Part shown: positions 40,996-49,587 of the stretch, piece by piece
Numbering within the stretch: the first letter of the stretch is position 1
Layout of the letters: the number at the start of each line of letters is the position of its first letter
Assembly (NCBI GenBank): GCA_002702065.1
Contig: NZXX01000009.1
Location: 496,001 to 560,000, forward strand
Source of the DNA: Anaerolineaceae bacterium
Lineage (GTDB): Bacteria > Chloroflexota > Anaerolineae > Aggregatilineales > Phototrophicaceae
Reading direction: 5' to 3'
Length of the DNA: 64,000 bases
Made by a program: the position numbers and the translations under genes
Notes under the pieces: model-generated
What the model saw: the letters and a program-made list of their open reading frames with translations, nothing else
Told to the model about the DNA's origin: nothing
Databases searched by the model: none

Positions 40996-41026
40996 AGTCT
41001 AAACCTTCAGGCCACCTGAAAGTCAA
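40996..41026 (-). promoter_or_regulatory. MerR-type promoter with 19-bp spacer and palindromic operator
   Basis: Reverse-strand TTGACT, 19-base spacer, TAGACT. The spacer holds a perfect inverted repeat TTCAGG-TGG-CCTGAA (41006-41020). An over-long 19-bp spacer with a palindrome between -35 and -10 is the hallmark of MerR-regulated promoters; it drives the MerR-family gene starting 32 bases downstream. Confidence 0.85.
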
Positions 41027-41103
41027 GGGGTATCAGACAAATTCGTTTTTTCTGTGCTGGCAAACAGGCGGCGCGCCGGTTAAACGCCTTGCAGTCTAAG
41101 GCG

Positions 41104-43335
41104 CTATTCCAGCACCGTGAGCTTGGCAAAGCTGGCAGCCAGCCGCTTGATGCCGTGCGTGGCAAATGCGACCGTCACTTCCTCGTCACCGCCGCTGGGC
41201 TGGCTCTCGATGACCGTGCCGGTGCCGAACTTGGCGTGCTGCACCTTCATGCCCGTTTTGTACTTCAGCTTGGGTTCGGGCTTCTTGTTGAGCGCGGCGG
41301 TCGGAAACGGCAGAATCTTCGAGCGCGCCGGGGTTGAGCCGGTCTGGTCCCAGGTGGTTTCGCGCTGGTAGCTGATGCTGTCGCGCAGATTGCTGTTGCC
41401 GCTGGACACCATGCCTTCGGTCAGTTCAGCAGGCAGGTCCGCCAGGAAACGGGAGGGCATATTGGCTTCGCTGCTGCCGAACAGAAAACGGCGGAACGCA
41501 TAGGTCAGGTGGACCTGATCCTTGGCGCGGGTGATGCCGACATACATCAGGCGGCGTTCTTCGGCCATGCCTTCCGGGTCGTCCATCGAGCGCAGATGCG
41601 GCAGCAGGCCATCTTCCATACCCGTGATGAACACCACCGGGAATTCCAGCCCCTTGGCACTGTGCAGCGTCAGCAGCGTCACGGCATCGGCGTCTTCGTC
41701 CAGCGTATCGACATCGGCCACCAGCGCCGTTTCCGTCAGAAAATCGCTGAGCGAGGCCTCATCGTTCTGGGCCATTTCCAGGCGACCGCGCAGTTCCTGC
41801 AAGTTTTCGTCGCGCTCGGTGATCTGTTCCGGGCGGTCGCTGATCTCGTGCAGGTACAGGCGGTAATGGGTACCGGCCATGATATTGTCGAACAGCGCAA
41901 CCAGATTGCCATCCTGGGCGATTTGCTGCCAGTGTCGCAGATGCTTGCCAAAATCCACCAGGCTGTTGAGCGCCCGGCCAGACAGCGGATTGGTGTCCCC
42001 TTCCAGCAGCCGGTCCAGCGCCTGACCATAGCCCATGTGCTGCTGGCTGGCCCATCCCTGAAAATCTGCCAGCGACTTCTTGCCGATGCCGCGCTTGGGT
42101 ACATTGATAATGCGGTTGAAGCTGACCGTATCGTCCGGGTTGTGCACCGCCCGCAGATAAGCCAGCATATCCCGCACTTCGCGCCGCTTGTAAAAGCCAA
42201 CTCCGCCGACCAGCTTGTAAGGCACATTTTCGCGGATAAACGCTTCTTCAACCGCACGTGACTGGGCATTGGTGCGGTACATCACAGCGAAGTCCTTATA
42301 ATTCAACCGGTCCCGGTGGCGTAGCAGCTCGACCTTCTGCGCGACGTACTCGCCCTCTTCGGCTTCGTTATAGGCTTCATACAAATAGACTTTGGCGCCG
42401 CCCTTGCGATCGGTAAACAGATCTTTCTGCTGGCGGTGCGGGTTTTTGTCGATGACCGCCCGGGCTGCGTCCAGCACAATCTGTGTCGAGCGATAATTCT
42501 GCGCCAGAATGATCATTTTAGCGTTGGGGAAGTCCTGCCGGAAGTGCTGCACATTGCGGTAATCCGCCCCGCGAAACGCATAAATACCCTGGTCTTCATC
42601 ACCGACAACAAAAATATTGTTCTGCGGCTGGCCGAACAACTGCACCAGCTTGTACTGCGCCATGTTCGTATCCTGAAATTCATCGACCAGGATATGCTCG
42701 TAAAAGCGCCCATACTTTTCCGCCACCTCAGGATTATCGCGCAGCAGCAGTACCGTCTGCATCAACAGGTCGTCGAAGTCCATCGCATTATTGGCGACCA
42801 GAATCTCCTGATAAGACGGATACACCCGCCCGACAATTTCATGAAAATAATCGACCGCTTTGAACTGGCCAGGGGTAATCAGTTCGTTCTTGGCGTTGGA
42901 AATCGCCCCCAGCACGCGGCGCGGGCTGTATCGCTTGGTATCGATGCCCAGTTCATTCATCGCCTGGGTGACAACGGAAACCTGATCGTCGGTGTCGTAG
43001 ATGAGATAATCGGTGCGATAGGGGGTGTTTTCGGCTTCGCGGCGCAGGATGCGGGCGCAGATGGCGTGAAAGGTGCCGATCTGGATGCCTTTCAGCCGTC
43101 CACTGAGCAGCCCTTCGGCGCGCAGGCGCATTTCGGAAGCGGCCTTGTTGGTGAACGTCACGGCCATAATCGCGCCGGGGTAAACGCCCATTTCCTTAAC
43201 CAGCCAGGCGATGCGATGAGTCAGCACGCGGGTTTTACCGCTGCCCGGCCCGGCATAGATAATCACCGGCCCGCTGCCTGCGGTGACGGCTTCACGCTGC
43301 TTTGGGTTCAAACCGTCTATCAAATTATCCGCCAT
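41104..43335 (-). CDS. pcrA: UvrD/PcrA/Rep-type ATP-dependent DNA helicase
   Basis: A 743-residue superfamily 1A 3'-5' helicase. Start ATG 43335 (MADNLIDGLNPKQREAVTAG) has GGGGGT upstream. Motifs: Walker A AGPGSGKTRVLTHRIAWLV, Ia VTFTNKAASEMRLRA, GTFHAICARILRREAENTPY, Walker B HILVDEFQDTNMAQYKLVQL, III VVGDEDQGIYAFRGADYRN, IV LAQNYRSTQ, V/VI LLTLHSAKGLEFPVVFITGM and MYVGITRAKDQVHLTYAFRR. The C-terminal part has the PcrA Tudor-like segment GMKVQHAKFGTGTVIE. It works in repair and replication-fork clearance. Confidence 0.95.
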   Translation of the reverse strand: MADNLIDGLNPKQREAVTAGSGPVIIYAGPGSGKTRVLTHRIAWLVKEMGVYPGAIMAVTFTNKAASEMRLRAEGLLSGRLKGIQIGTFHAICARILRREAENTPYRTDYLIYDTDDQVSVVTQAMNELGIDTKRYSPRRVLGAISNAKNELITPGQFKAVDYFHEIVGRVYPSYQEILVANNAMDFDDLLMQTVLLLRDNPEVAEKYGRFYEHILVDEFQDTNMAQYKLVQLFGQPQNNIFVVGDEDQGIYAFRGADYRNVQHFRQDFPNAKMIILAQNYRSTQIVLDAARAVIDKNPHRQQKDLFTDRKGGAKVYLYEAYNEAEEGEYVAQKVELLRHRDRLNYKDFAVMYRTNAQSRAVEEAFIRENVPYKLVGGVGFYKRREVRDMLAYLRAVHNPDDTVSFNRIINVPKRGIGKKSLADFQGWASQQHMGYGQALDRLLEGDTNPLSGRALNSLVDFGKHLRHWQQIAQDGNLVALFDNIMAGTHYRLYLHEISDRPEQITERDENLQELRGRLEMAQNDEASLSDFLTETALVADVDTLDEDADAVTLLTLHSAKGLEFPVVFITGMEDGLLPHLRSMDDPEGMAEERRLMYVGITRAKDQVHLTYAFRRFLFGSSEANMPSRFLADLPAELTEGMVSSGNSNLRDSISYQRETTWDQTGSTPARSKILPFPTAALNKKPEPKLKYKTGMKVQHAKFGTGTVIESQPSGGDEEVTVAFATHGIKRLAASFAKLTVLE

Positions 43336-43417
43336 GGAAGCACCCCCGTTGTCTGACTTTTGGAACACATCTTCTATTGTGACACGGAGGCAGGGGTTTG
43401 TTCAACTGCGGGTTGTT

Positions 43418-44392
43418 TCAGCCAGCCAGATGCGTGCGAAAAAAGTCGACCAGGCGGGTTTCGTATTCATCCGCATAATCAAACACAGCCTGTACGTGCG
43501 CACTATCCGGCACAATCCACGCCTCGGTGCCGGTCACCTCAGCCAGCAGCCGGGCATGAAACACGGGCATGCGCGTGTCGGCTTCGCTGTGGGCCACAAA
43601 AACCGGGCGACCATTCATGGCACGGGCAGCGGCCTCCGGGCTGCGGGCGGTGATGTCGATGCCATCCACCACACGGCCCATTGTCACGGCGGCAGGGCCG
43701 AGAAACAGGGGAAACTGATTGCGGATCAATTCATCTTCGATGGCGCGCATGATGTCGACGTAGCTGCTGTCTTCCCACACCGCCGCGACCTGAGGCTCCT
43801 CACCAGCGGCGATCAACACCGCAGCCGCCCCCAGCGATACCCCATACAAGCCGATACGTTCCGGCGCGATGCCGCGCTCATTCACCAGCCAGTCCCATGC
43901 GCCCAGCACATCGCGGTATTCGAGGATGCCACCGGACATACGCCCGGTCGTAATTTGCGAGTCGCCATGATTGCGCAGGTCAATCAGCAGCACGGCGAAC
44001 CCGGCTCGATGCAGCATGCCCGCTGGCAGCAGGACACCGGGCGACAGGCGGCAGTCGTTGAGGCCGTGCGCCAGAATCACCACCGGCGCGTTATTCGTAT
44101 CGGGGGCAGGCGCGTACCAACCGGCAATCGTCACCTGATCATCACGGCTGGGGAATGTCACGGTTTCATAATGAGGCATGGCGTAGGGCGTCGTGTCTGT
44201 TTCGCGGATGTCGAACACACCGCCCGTCACGAACGCGTCCGGACGATTATCCGCCCAGACTGCGCGCAATCCCTGCTGGCATTGTGGCCCGGTCGTCATG
44301 GCCTGCTGGTAAACCAGAAGTCCGCCACCGCCGTATGCGATGACCAGCACAAGGGATATAAAAATGATACCCAGACCGATCCGCCGTTGCAT
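43418..44392 (-). CDS. Membrane-anchored alpha/beta hydrolase
   Basis: A 324-residue alpha/beta hydrolase with an N-terminal membrane helix (IGLGIIFISLVLVIAYGGGG). The core begins with VTIAGWYAPAPDTNNAPVVI, LAHGLNDCRLSPGVLLPAGM, VLLIDLRNHGDSQ. Catalytic triad candidates: Ser in IGLYGVSLGAAAVL, Asp in VFVAHSEADTRMPVFHA and His in VPDSAHVQAVFDYADEY. It resembles the BAAT/dienelactone-like 'DUF1749/YqkD-type' lipid or peptide esterases. Extracytoplasmic catalysis is inferred from the anchor. Confidence 0.85.
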   Translation of the reverse strand: MQRRIGLGIIFISLVLVIAYGGGGLLVYQQAMTTGPQCQQGLRAVWADNRPDAFVTGGVFDIRETDTTPYAMPHYETVTFPSRDDQVTIAGWYAPAPDTNNAPVVILAHGLNDCRLSPGVLLPAGMLHRAGFAVLLIDLRNHGDSQITTGRMSGGILEYRDVLGAWDWLVNERGIAPERIGLYGVSLGAAAVLIAAGEEPQVAAVWEDSSYVDIMRAIEDELIRNQFPLFLGPAAVTMGRVVDGIDITARSPEAAARAMNGRPVFVAHSEADTRMPVFHARLLAEVTGTEAWIVPDSAHVQAVFDYADEYETRLVDFFRTHLAG

Positions 44393-44448
44393 CCTGATTT
44401 CCTGTAATTGGATAGCGCGGTGGCGGATTGTATCCTGAAAGCCGGGCG

Positions 44449-44985
44449 TTAGAAAACGTCCACCACCGCCGATGCGTGCAGAATGGTGACGCCCATTTCC
44501 AGCTTGCCAATGCGCAGGCGGTCGCCATGACGCAGCACACGCACTTCGCCGGGATGCAGCTTCTGGCCGTTGATATAAGTGCCGTTGGCGCTGTCAAGAT
44601 CGCTCACGCGAACGGTTTTGTTCTGGCTGTCATAGCACAGACGGGCATGGCAGCGCGACACGCCGAGCACTTCACCCTCGTACCGGGTGAGGTCAATCTG
44701 GGCTTTTTGATCCACGCGCGAGGCATTGCGCCCGATCACCTGTCCCAGCTCCAGCTGAACCGATGTCAACTGAAATGACTTTTCCTGATGCCGCAGCCGC
44801 AGCACAAGCGTCGAGTGCTGGTCAAAATAGTCAGCCTGCAAGCTGTCCAGATTGCGGGTCTGGGCCAGCATCCGGGTTTGTTTTTCAACGGGGGGAATAT
44901 CCAGTAGATTACCGCATTTGTCACAGACAAAATTGCCTTTAATGTTCGATTTGCCGCAGTGTGGACACTGAATTTGTACGTCCAT
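44449..44985 (-). CDS. Zinc-ribbon plus FHA domain protein (copy 2)
   Basis: A 178-residue protein with the same build as the gene at 24607. An N-terminal zinc ribbon (MDVQIQCPHCGKSNIKGNFV, CDKCG) precedes a linker and an FHA domain (about 85-175) with IGR, VSRCHARLCYDSQNKT and LDSANGTYINGQKL. The arrangement S-x2-H and N-G for phosphothreonine binding is retained. ATG 44985 or 44997 could start. It follows the hydrolase gene by 56 bases on the same strand but may be separate. Confidence 0.88.
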   Translation of the reverse strand: MDVQIQCPHCGKSNIKGNFVCDKCGNLLDIPPVEKQTRMLAQTRNLDSLQADYFDQHSTLVLRLRHQEKSFQLTSVQLELGQVIGRNASRVDQKAQIDLTRYEGEVLGVSRCHARLCYDSQNKTVRVSDLDSANGTYINGQKLHPGEVRVLRHGDRLRIGKLEMGVTILHASAVVDVF

Positions 44986-45066
44986 TGTGATTATCATCTT
45001 GTCACTTTATCGTTCGTTATACCCTTCACTTTCGTTATATTACACCATAAAACGTAACAAATACCT

Positions 45067-45111
45067 AAAAAAGCCGTGAGTTTCTCGACTTTACGAGTTC
45101 TTCACAGCTTT
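45067..45111 (-). terminator. Intrinsic terminator of the SH3-repeat protein gene
   Basis: Reverse-strand two-part hairpin (outer arms AAAGC/GCTTT with GTGA/TCAC, inner CTCG/CGAG) followed by a TTTTTTAGG run; it lies about 60 bases past the stop at 45168. Confidence 0.7.
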
Positions 45112-45167
45112 AAATGAGGCAACTTTGGGCTGAATGATGGGTGCGTGCTGATTCGGGTGTTCGGAGT

Positions 45168-46061
45168 CTAGTCTGGTTCCCCTGCCGGGGCGGGGGTTGA
45201 TGTTGCCAGGGCGAAGGGTGTCGGAACTGCTGTGGGCACGGCGCGCCGGGGGATTTCGGAAAGCTGCTCGTCGGTAATCTCGAACAGACGGGTCCAGGCC
45301 CAGCCCTCGGCATCCTCGGCGGCCACATACAACCAGGTCCCATTTGGTGAAACACCAATGGGCGACACGATGGTTTCAAACGGAATGACGCCCGTTACTG
45401 GCGAACCGAAGGATGGGCGGCTGTGCAGACGCACGTTGAAGCTGGCCTGTATCTGGGTGGAGGGTGGCACCAGATCACCACTGGCGGCGTCCGGCACCAG
45501 CACCGGCAGGTCACCAACATCGCCCCGCACGGTCACAGTAAAATAGGCAACCCACCCGGCCACATCGTCATTTTCGACATACAGCCAGTCGCTGTTGTAA
45601 TTGCTGCGGGCCGTCGCTTCGGCTTCCGTCTCGATTTCCAGCTGGCTGACCACCGGGAAAGTGATGCCCGGCCCACTGCGGACATTGACGCGACCAAATG
45701 CCACGACCTGAACCCCATCGTCCGGGTTAACCTGGTCCGGGTCTTCATCCGCATCCGTCAGCAGATCAACAATCGGCAGCGCTTCGAGGCCACCGCTGGT
45801 CGTTACCGTAAAAACCGCCACCCAACCCCGATCTTCCGAAACGGGCATGGCAATGGCCAGCCAGCGTGTTGCGCTGCTATCGCGTCCCAGCACCGGGACC
45901 ACATCACCTTCGGCCAGCTGTCCGATGACATCATATTGTGTACCCGGCCCGCTGCGCACGTTGACGGTCTGATAAGCCGTTGCGGTTACGTCTGCTTCCT
46001 GCGCGCCCAACACGCCAGATAATGTGCTTATGATCAGGATGAAAATTGTCAGATAGCGCAT
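45168..46061 (-). CDS. Secreted protein with three SH3 domains
   Basis: A 297-residue exported protein; ATG 46061 is preceded by AAAGGAT at about 11 bases and encodes a signal peptide (MRYLTIFILIISTLSGVLGA). Three SH3b repeats are visible: TVNVRSGPGTQYDVIGQLAE, RVNVRSGPGITFPVVSQLEI and FNVRLHSRPSFGSPVTGVIP, each ending with a W-containing strand (RGWVAVFTVTT, AGWVAYFTVTV, EGWAWTRLFEI). A short Thr/Pro tail ends the protein. Such repeats bind peptidoglycan or peptide ligands. No enzyme domain. Confidence 0.87.
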   Translation of the reverse strand: MRYLTIFILIISTLSGVLGAQEADVTATAYQTVNVRSGPGTQYDVIGQLAEGDVVPVLGRDSSATRWLAIAMPVSEDRGWVAVFTVTTSGGLEALPIVDLLTDADEDPDQVNPDDGVQVVAFGRVNVRSGPGITFPVVSQLEIETEAEATARSNYNSDWLYVENDDVAGWVAYFTVTVRGDVGDLPVLVPDAASGDLVPPSTQIQASFNVRLHSRPSFGSPVTGVIPFETIVSPIGVSPNGTWLYVAAEDAEGWAWTRLFEITDEQLSEIPRRAVPTAVPTPFALATSTPAPAGEPD

Positions 46062-46218
46062 GGAGAAATCCATCCTTTGAGGTATCAACGCCTCATTATA
46101 CCAGTAACGTGATCGGCGTGACTGGCCAAATTTCCCGTTCAGACGCCCGCCATTCAGCTATTTTGGTCTACACTGGAATTGTGCTAGGATGTAGCAAGTC
46201 AGCGTAGGGGAACCAACT

Positions 46219-47100
46219 GTGCCGAACAAGATGGAACGTTTTACCAAACGGGCGCGACAAGTGCTGATGCGGGCGCAGACTGCCGCTGAAGCCATGCAGC
46301 ATCGCTCCATTAATACGGAACATCTATTGCTGGCGCTTTTTGAGGAAAGCGAAGGCATCGCCAGCCGCGCCCTGCACCAACTGGGGCTGCATCAGGCCGA
46401 CCTGGAAGCCGCGGTTCATAGTCTGACCAGGGCGGAAAGTCTGCAACCGGGTGAGCAGACAGAGCTGTCATCCGGGACCAAGCATGTGCTGGAGCATGCG
46501 GTTGACGAAGCCCGCCGCCTCGGCCACCACTACATCGGCACCGAACATTTGCTGTTGGGTCTGGTACGGCAGGGTGACAACACCGCCGTTCGCATACTTG
46601 ACCACCTCCAGATCAGCCCCGAAACCGTACGGCAGCAAACAATAAAAGTCTTGCAGGAACCCCCACCCACGCCGCCACCCGTGAGTCAACCGGATGCCGG
46701 TGAAGCGCCGATCTGCGTTTTGCTGCCTGCAACACCCACCAGCGACACACTTTTCACCGAGCAGATTGAACCGATCACGGCTGATCTCAACCTGACCAGC
46801 CGCCGCATCAGCGACATTTACACCAGCGGGGTAACCTTCCACGAGGTCGTGGCGCAGCTCCACAGCGCGCGCCTGATCATCGCCGATTGCAGCGGCAAAG
46901 ATGCCAGCACGCTCTATACACTTGGCATCGCCCAGACCCTCGGCAAACCCGTCATCGTGCTGGCTCAACAGGCCGGTGATGTCCCGGCGATTCTCGAAGA
47001 TGCGCCGGTCATCCTCTATGACAATACACCCGAAGGGCTGGCAGAACTGGCGGATACATTAAGGGCAGCCATCGGCAATATGGCCGCGGGCGCTGGCTGA
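46219..47100 (+). CDS. Clp_N repeats fused to nucleoside 2-deoxyribosyltransferase-like domain
   Basis: A 293-residue soluble protein. GTG 46219 has AGGGGA 7 bases before. Two Clp N-domain repeats (FTKRARQVLMRAQTAAEAMQ and INTEHLLLALFEES; then TKHVLEHAVDEARRLGHHY and IGTEHLLLGLVRQGD) match the substrate/adaptor domain of ClpA/ClpC, but no AAA+ domain follows. After a Pro linker (EPPPTPPPVSQP) comes a domain (about 165-290) with SARLIIADCSGKDASTLYTL and GIAQTLGKPVIVLAQQ, matching the NDT/TIR-like fold 'ADLSGRNPNVFYELGIAHALGKPVI'. This fold binds nucleotides. The combination is unusual. Confidence 0.82.
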   Translation: MPNKMERFTKRARQVLMRAQTAAEAMQHRSINTEHLLLALFEESEGIASRALHQLGLHQADLEAAVHSLTRAESLQPGEQTELSSGTKHVLEHAVDEARRLGHHYIGTEHLLLGLVRQGDNTAVRILDHLQISPETVRQQTIKVLQEPPPTPPPVSQPDAGEAPICVLLPATPTSDTLFTEQIEPITADLNLTSRRISDIYTSGVTFHEVVAQLHSARLIIADCSGKDASTLYTLGIAQTLGKPVIVLAQQAGDVPAILEDAPVILYDNTPEGLAELADTLRAAIGNMAAGAG

Positions 47101-47156
47101 GGCCTGCACTTATGCGGTAAAATTCAGCCACAGTCAAATACTGCGGAGGCCGTATC

Positions 47157-47732
47157 ATGTACGAGCAAGCCACTGTGCAACTGCGAACACTTGCGACTTC
47201 CGATCGCGTGACTGAAGTCGCGCAATACCGGGCCATTTGTGACCGCCGCGATGACATCCTCACCCAGGTCGTGGCAGCCATCGCCAGATCGCTGCTGGCG
47301 GCAAGCGGCTACCATCCCCTGCCCGAAAACACGCCCGACGCCAATTATCGCCTTGCCCTGGACCACATGGAACAGCACCTGGCACAAAGCAGCATCGCCG
47401 TGCGCGATCAGCAGCTGCTGGCGCTGGTTGCTGTCGACGCGCTGGGCGGCTGGCATCTGGAACCCCAGGACGATACGCAGGAGATGCATGTCTATCACAG
47501 TGATACGGATGAACTGGACCCGGTCGTCGTACACCGGCTGGCCAAAGCGCTGGACCGGTCACCGGACCAGGAGCCGCTGTTATGGCAGCACATCCAGGAG
47601 GCCGCGGTGACAGCACCGGAAAACACAACCCTTATTCTGGCATCGGTGCGGGTGCTGCTGGACGAAATTCCGATCAACGTGCTGGATGACGCCGCCGGCC
47701 AGATGGTGGTCGACAGTATTATGGGCGGCTGA
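47157..47732 (+). CDS. Hypothetical protein (191 aa)
   Basis: A 191-residue soluble, mostly helical protein. CGGAGG precedes ATG 47157. Sequence: YEQATVQLRTLATSDRVTEV, ILTQVVAAIARSLLAASGYH, NYRLALDHMEQHLAQSSIAV, VVHRLAKALDRSPDQEPLLW. I do not recognise it. It lies 56 bases after the Clp_N fusion gene, and its stop nearly abuts the next gene, so all three could be one transcript. Confidence 0.6.
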   Translation: MYEQATVQLRTLATSDRVTEVAQYRAICDRRDDILTQVVAAIARSLLAASGYHPLPENTPDANYRLALDHMEQHLAQSSIAVRDQQLLALVAVDALGGWHLEPQDDTQEMHVYHSDTDELDPVVVHRLAKALDRSPDQEPLLWQHIQEAAVTAPENTTLILASVRVLLDEIPINVLDDAAGQMVVDSIMGG

Positions 47733-47734
47733 TC

Positions 47735-48415
47735 CTGAGCAATCGATCCGTCTTTTTATGGCTGCCGCTGTCTGCGCTGTGTTTTACCGTACTGATCGTT
47801 CTTATCGGGGCGGTCCGTGCCGTACCCATGCCGCAGCCCCATATTCCCATCGACGGACTGTTTGAAGGTTCAACCGCGTGCCCAACGGCGGACTGTCTGC
47901 TGGGGGTGCGCCCCGGCATGCCGCTGAATGATGCGCTGGACCTGCTGAGCCATCATGACTGGGTGGTGGGTGTAACCCTGCCCAATACATTTGTCGCGCA
48001 AACCGAAGTCTACTGGCGCTGGAGTGGGCGCCAGCCGGCTTTTATCGAAGCCAGTGTACCGGGGGAATTATCCGCCCGGTCCGACACCGATGATACCGGC
48101 CACTACGTCACAGACATGAGCATCGCCACCCGCCTGCGCTTTTATGACCTGTACCACACGCTCGGCAAAACCAGCACCGGCGGTGCCTGGTTCTGGCAGG
48201 GGCAGGACCGCGTGACCTATCATGTCAGCTATTATGTCGACAGCACGAATATGCGCACCACGCTGCGGATGGAACTGGACTGCCCGGCGCGCTTGATTCG
48301 CTATTTCTGGAACGATCACACGCAGATTATCCAGAACCAGGGGCCGCCCCTGCCCGACTATGTACCGCCCGAAACCCTGCCCGGCCTGTGCCGCAACCAA
48401 CCCTCAACCAGATGA
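47735..48415 (+). CDS. Exported protein of unknown function, non-ATG start
   Basis: A protein of about 226 residues. The first ATG is at 47828, but the frame upstream is open and encodes a clear signal peptide (LSNRSVFLWLPLSALCFTVL then IVLIGAVRAVPMPQPHIPID). I therefore start it at CTG 47735 (or CTG 47729, overlapping the upstream stop). GGGCGG at 47723-47728 may be the ribosome site. The mature part has paired cysteines (GSTACPTADCLLGVRPGMPL) and a beta-rich body (RLRFYDLYHTLGKTSTGGAW, RVTYHVSYYVDSTN). No family recognised. Confidence 0.55.
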   Translation: MSNRSVFLWLPLSALCFTVLIVLIGAVRAVPMPQPHIPIDGLFEGSTACPTADCLLGVRPGMPLNDALDLLSHHDWVVGVTLPNTFVAQTEVYWRWSGRQPAFIEASVPGELSARSDTDDTGHYVTDMSIATRLRFYDLYHTLGKTSTGGAWFWQGQDRVTYHVSYYVDSTNMRTTLRMELDCPARLIRYFWNDHTQIIQNQGPPLPDYVPPETLPGLCRNQPSTR

Positions 48416-48496
48416 ATCGTTGATAAATCGACTGAAAACAATCGTCATATTCTGCTACAATATGCCTGACTCTTGATGATACGAGGTCGCATTTAC

Positions 48497-49531
48497 ATGG
48501 ACGCCACCAAGAAATTCCCAAGCATCATGCGCAGACTCATCTTACCGATCGCCCTTTTCGCAGTTGTCGCGCTGCTGCTGGTCGCCGTGCTGGGCACTGG
48601 GCGCGATGCCGCTACGATTATCAACATCTTCAGCACGCGCTTTCTCGGCATCTTCATCGAGGCGGTGCCTTTTCTATTGCTGGGCACGCTGGTATCCGGC
48701 CTGCTGGAAGTATTCGTCCGCCCGGAGGACATTGCCCGGTTCGTGCCACGCCGTGCCCTGCCTGCCACCATTACCGGTACGCTGATGGGCTTTGCCTTCC
48801 CGGTATGTGAATGTGGCGTGGTGCCGGTAGTGCGACGGCTGTATCACAAGGGCCTGCCCATGTCGGTCGGCGTTGCTTTTCTGCTGGCTGCCCCGGTGAT
48901 GAATCCGATTGTACTGCTGAGTACCTATGCCGCCTTTGGCTTGGGCCCCGTTCTGATCGGACGTTTTGTGATTACGGCAGTCGTGGCGGCGGGGGTTGGA
49001 CTGGTGTTTGCGCTGGGGGCACGCCCACAGGAAGTGTTACAGCCCCAATCGCTGATGCCGGTGATGGGTGGCAGCGGCGAAGGCGCATCGGGTGTCCTGC
49101 CGTCACAGCGCCCAACCCTGCGAGCTGGCCTGCCGAGTGTGATGGAACACGCAACCAATGAATTCTTCGAGATGGGCCGCTATCTGATTATCGGGTCGCT
49201 GCTGGCGGCAACCATGCAGACGCTGGTGTCGCAGGAAGTGCTACTGGCACTGGGGCAGGGACCGGTGGTCTCGGTGCTGGTGATGCAGGTGCTGGCCTTT
49301 ATCCTGAGTGTGTGTTCGACCGTCGACGCGTTTCTGGCACTGGCCTTTGTCGGCACCTTTACCGGCGGCTCTATTCTGGCCTTCTTGACCTTCGGGCCGA
49401 TGGTCGACATTAAAAGCACACTGATGTTCCTGGGGGTCTTCAAGCGCAAGACCGTGGCCTACCTGATCCTGTTGCCGCTGCTGATGACCATGCTGGTGGG
49501 GATCTGGGTGAATCTCAATATCCGTATGTAA
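48497..49531 (+). CDS. YraQ/DUF318-type permease
   Basis: A 344-residue membrane protein with eight or more helices. ATG 48497 has GAGGT upstream. The family signature is intact: LGIFIEAVPFLLLGTLVSGL, GFAFPVCECGVVPVVRRLYH with its two cysteines, GLPMSVGVAFLLAAPVMNPI, and the mirrored second half ILSVCSTVDAFLALAFVGTF, FGPMVDIKSTLMFL. DUF318 proteins have the inverted-repeat look of transporters and are often near metal or arsenic genes. It is followed by the His-rich TIGR03943 protein, a frequent partner. Substrate unknown. Confidence 0.88.
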   Translation: MDATKKFPSIMRRLILPIALFAVVALLLVAVLGTGRDAATIINIFSTRFLGIFIEAVPFLLLGTLVSGLLEVFVRPEDIARFVPRRALPATITGTLMGFAFPVCECGVVPVVRRLYHKGLPMSVGVAFLLAAPVMNPIVLLSTYAAFGLGPVLIGRFVITAVVAAGVGLVFALGARPQEVLQPQSLMPVMGGSGEGASGVLPSQRPTLRAGLPSVMEHATNEFFEMGRYLIIGSLLAATMQTLVSQEVLLALGQGPVVSVLVMQVLAFILSVCSTVDAFLALAFVGTFTGGSILAFLTFGPMVDIKSTLMFLGVFKRKTVAYLILLPLLMTMLVGIWVNLNIRM

Positions 49532-49587
49532 TGCCGGGTCAACAAGGCCTCTCACTGATGACCGATGACTGGAGACTAAAGACTGCC

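Noticed and set aside
47828..48415. ATG 47828 as the true start of the exported protein
   Set aside because: It would drop a clear signal peptide encoded in the same open frame upstream.
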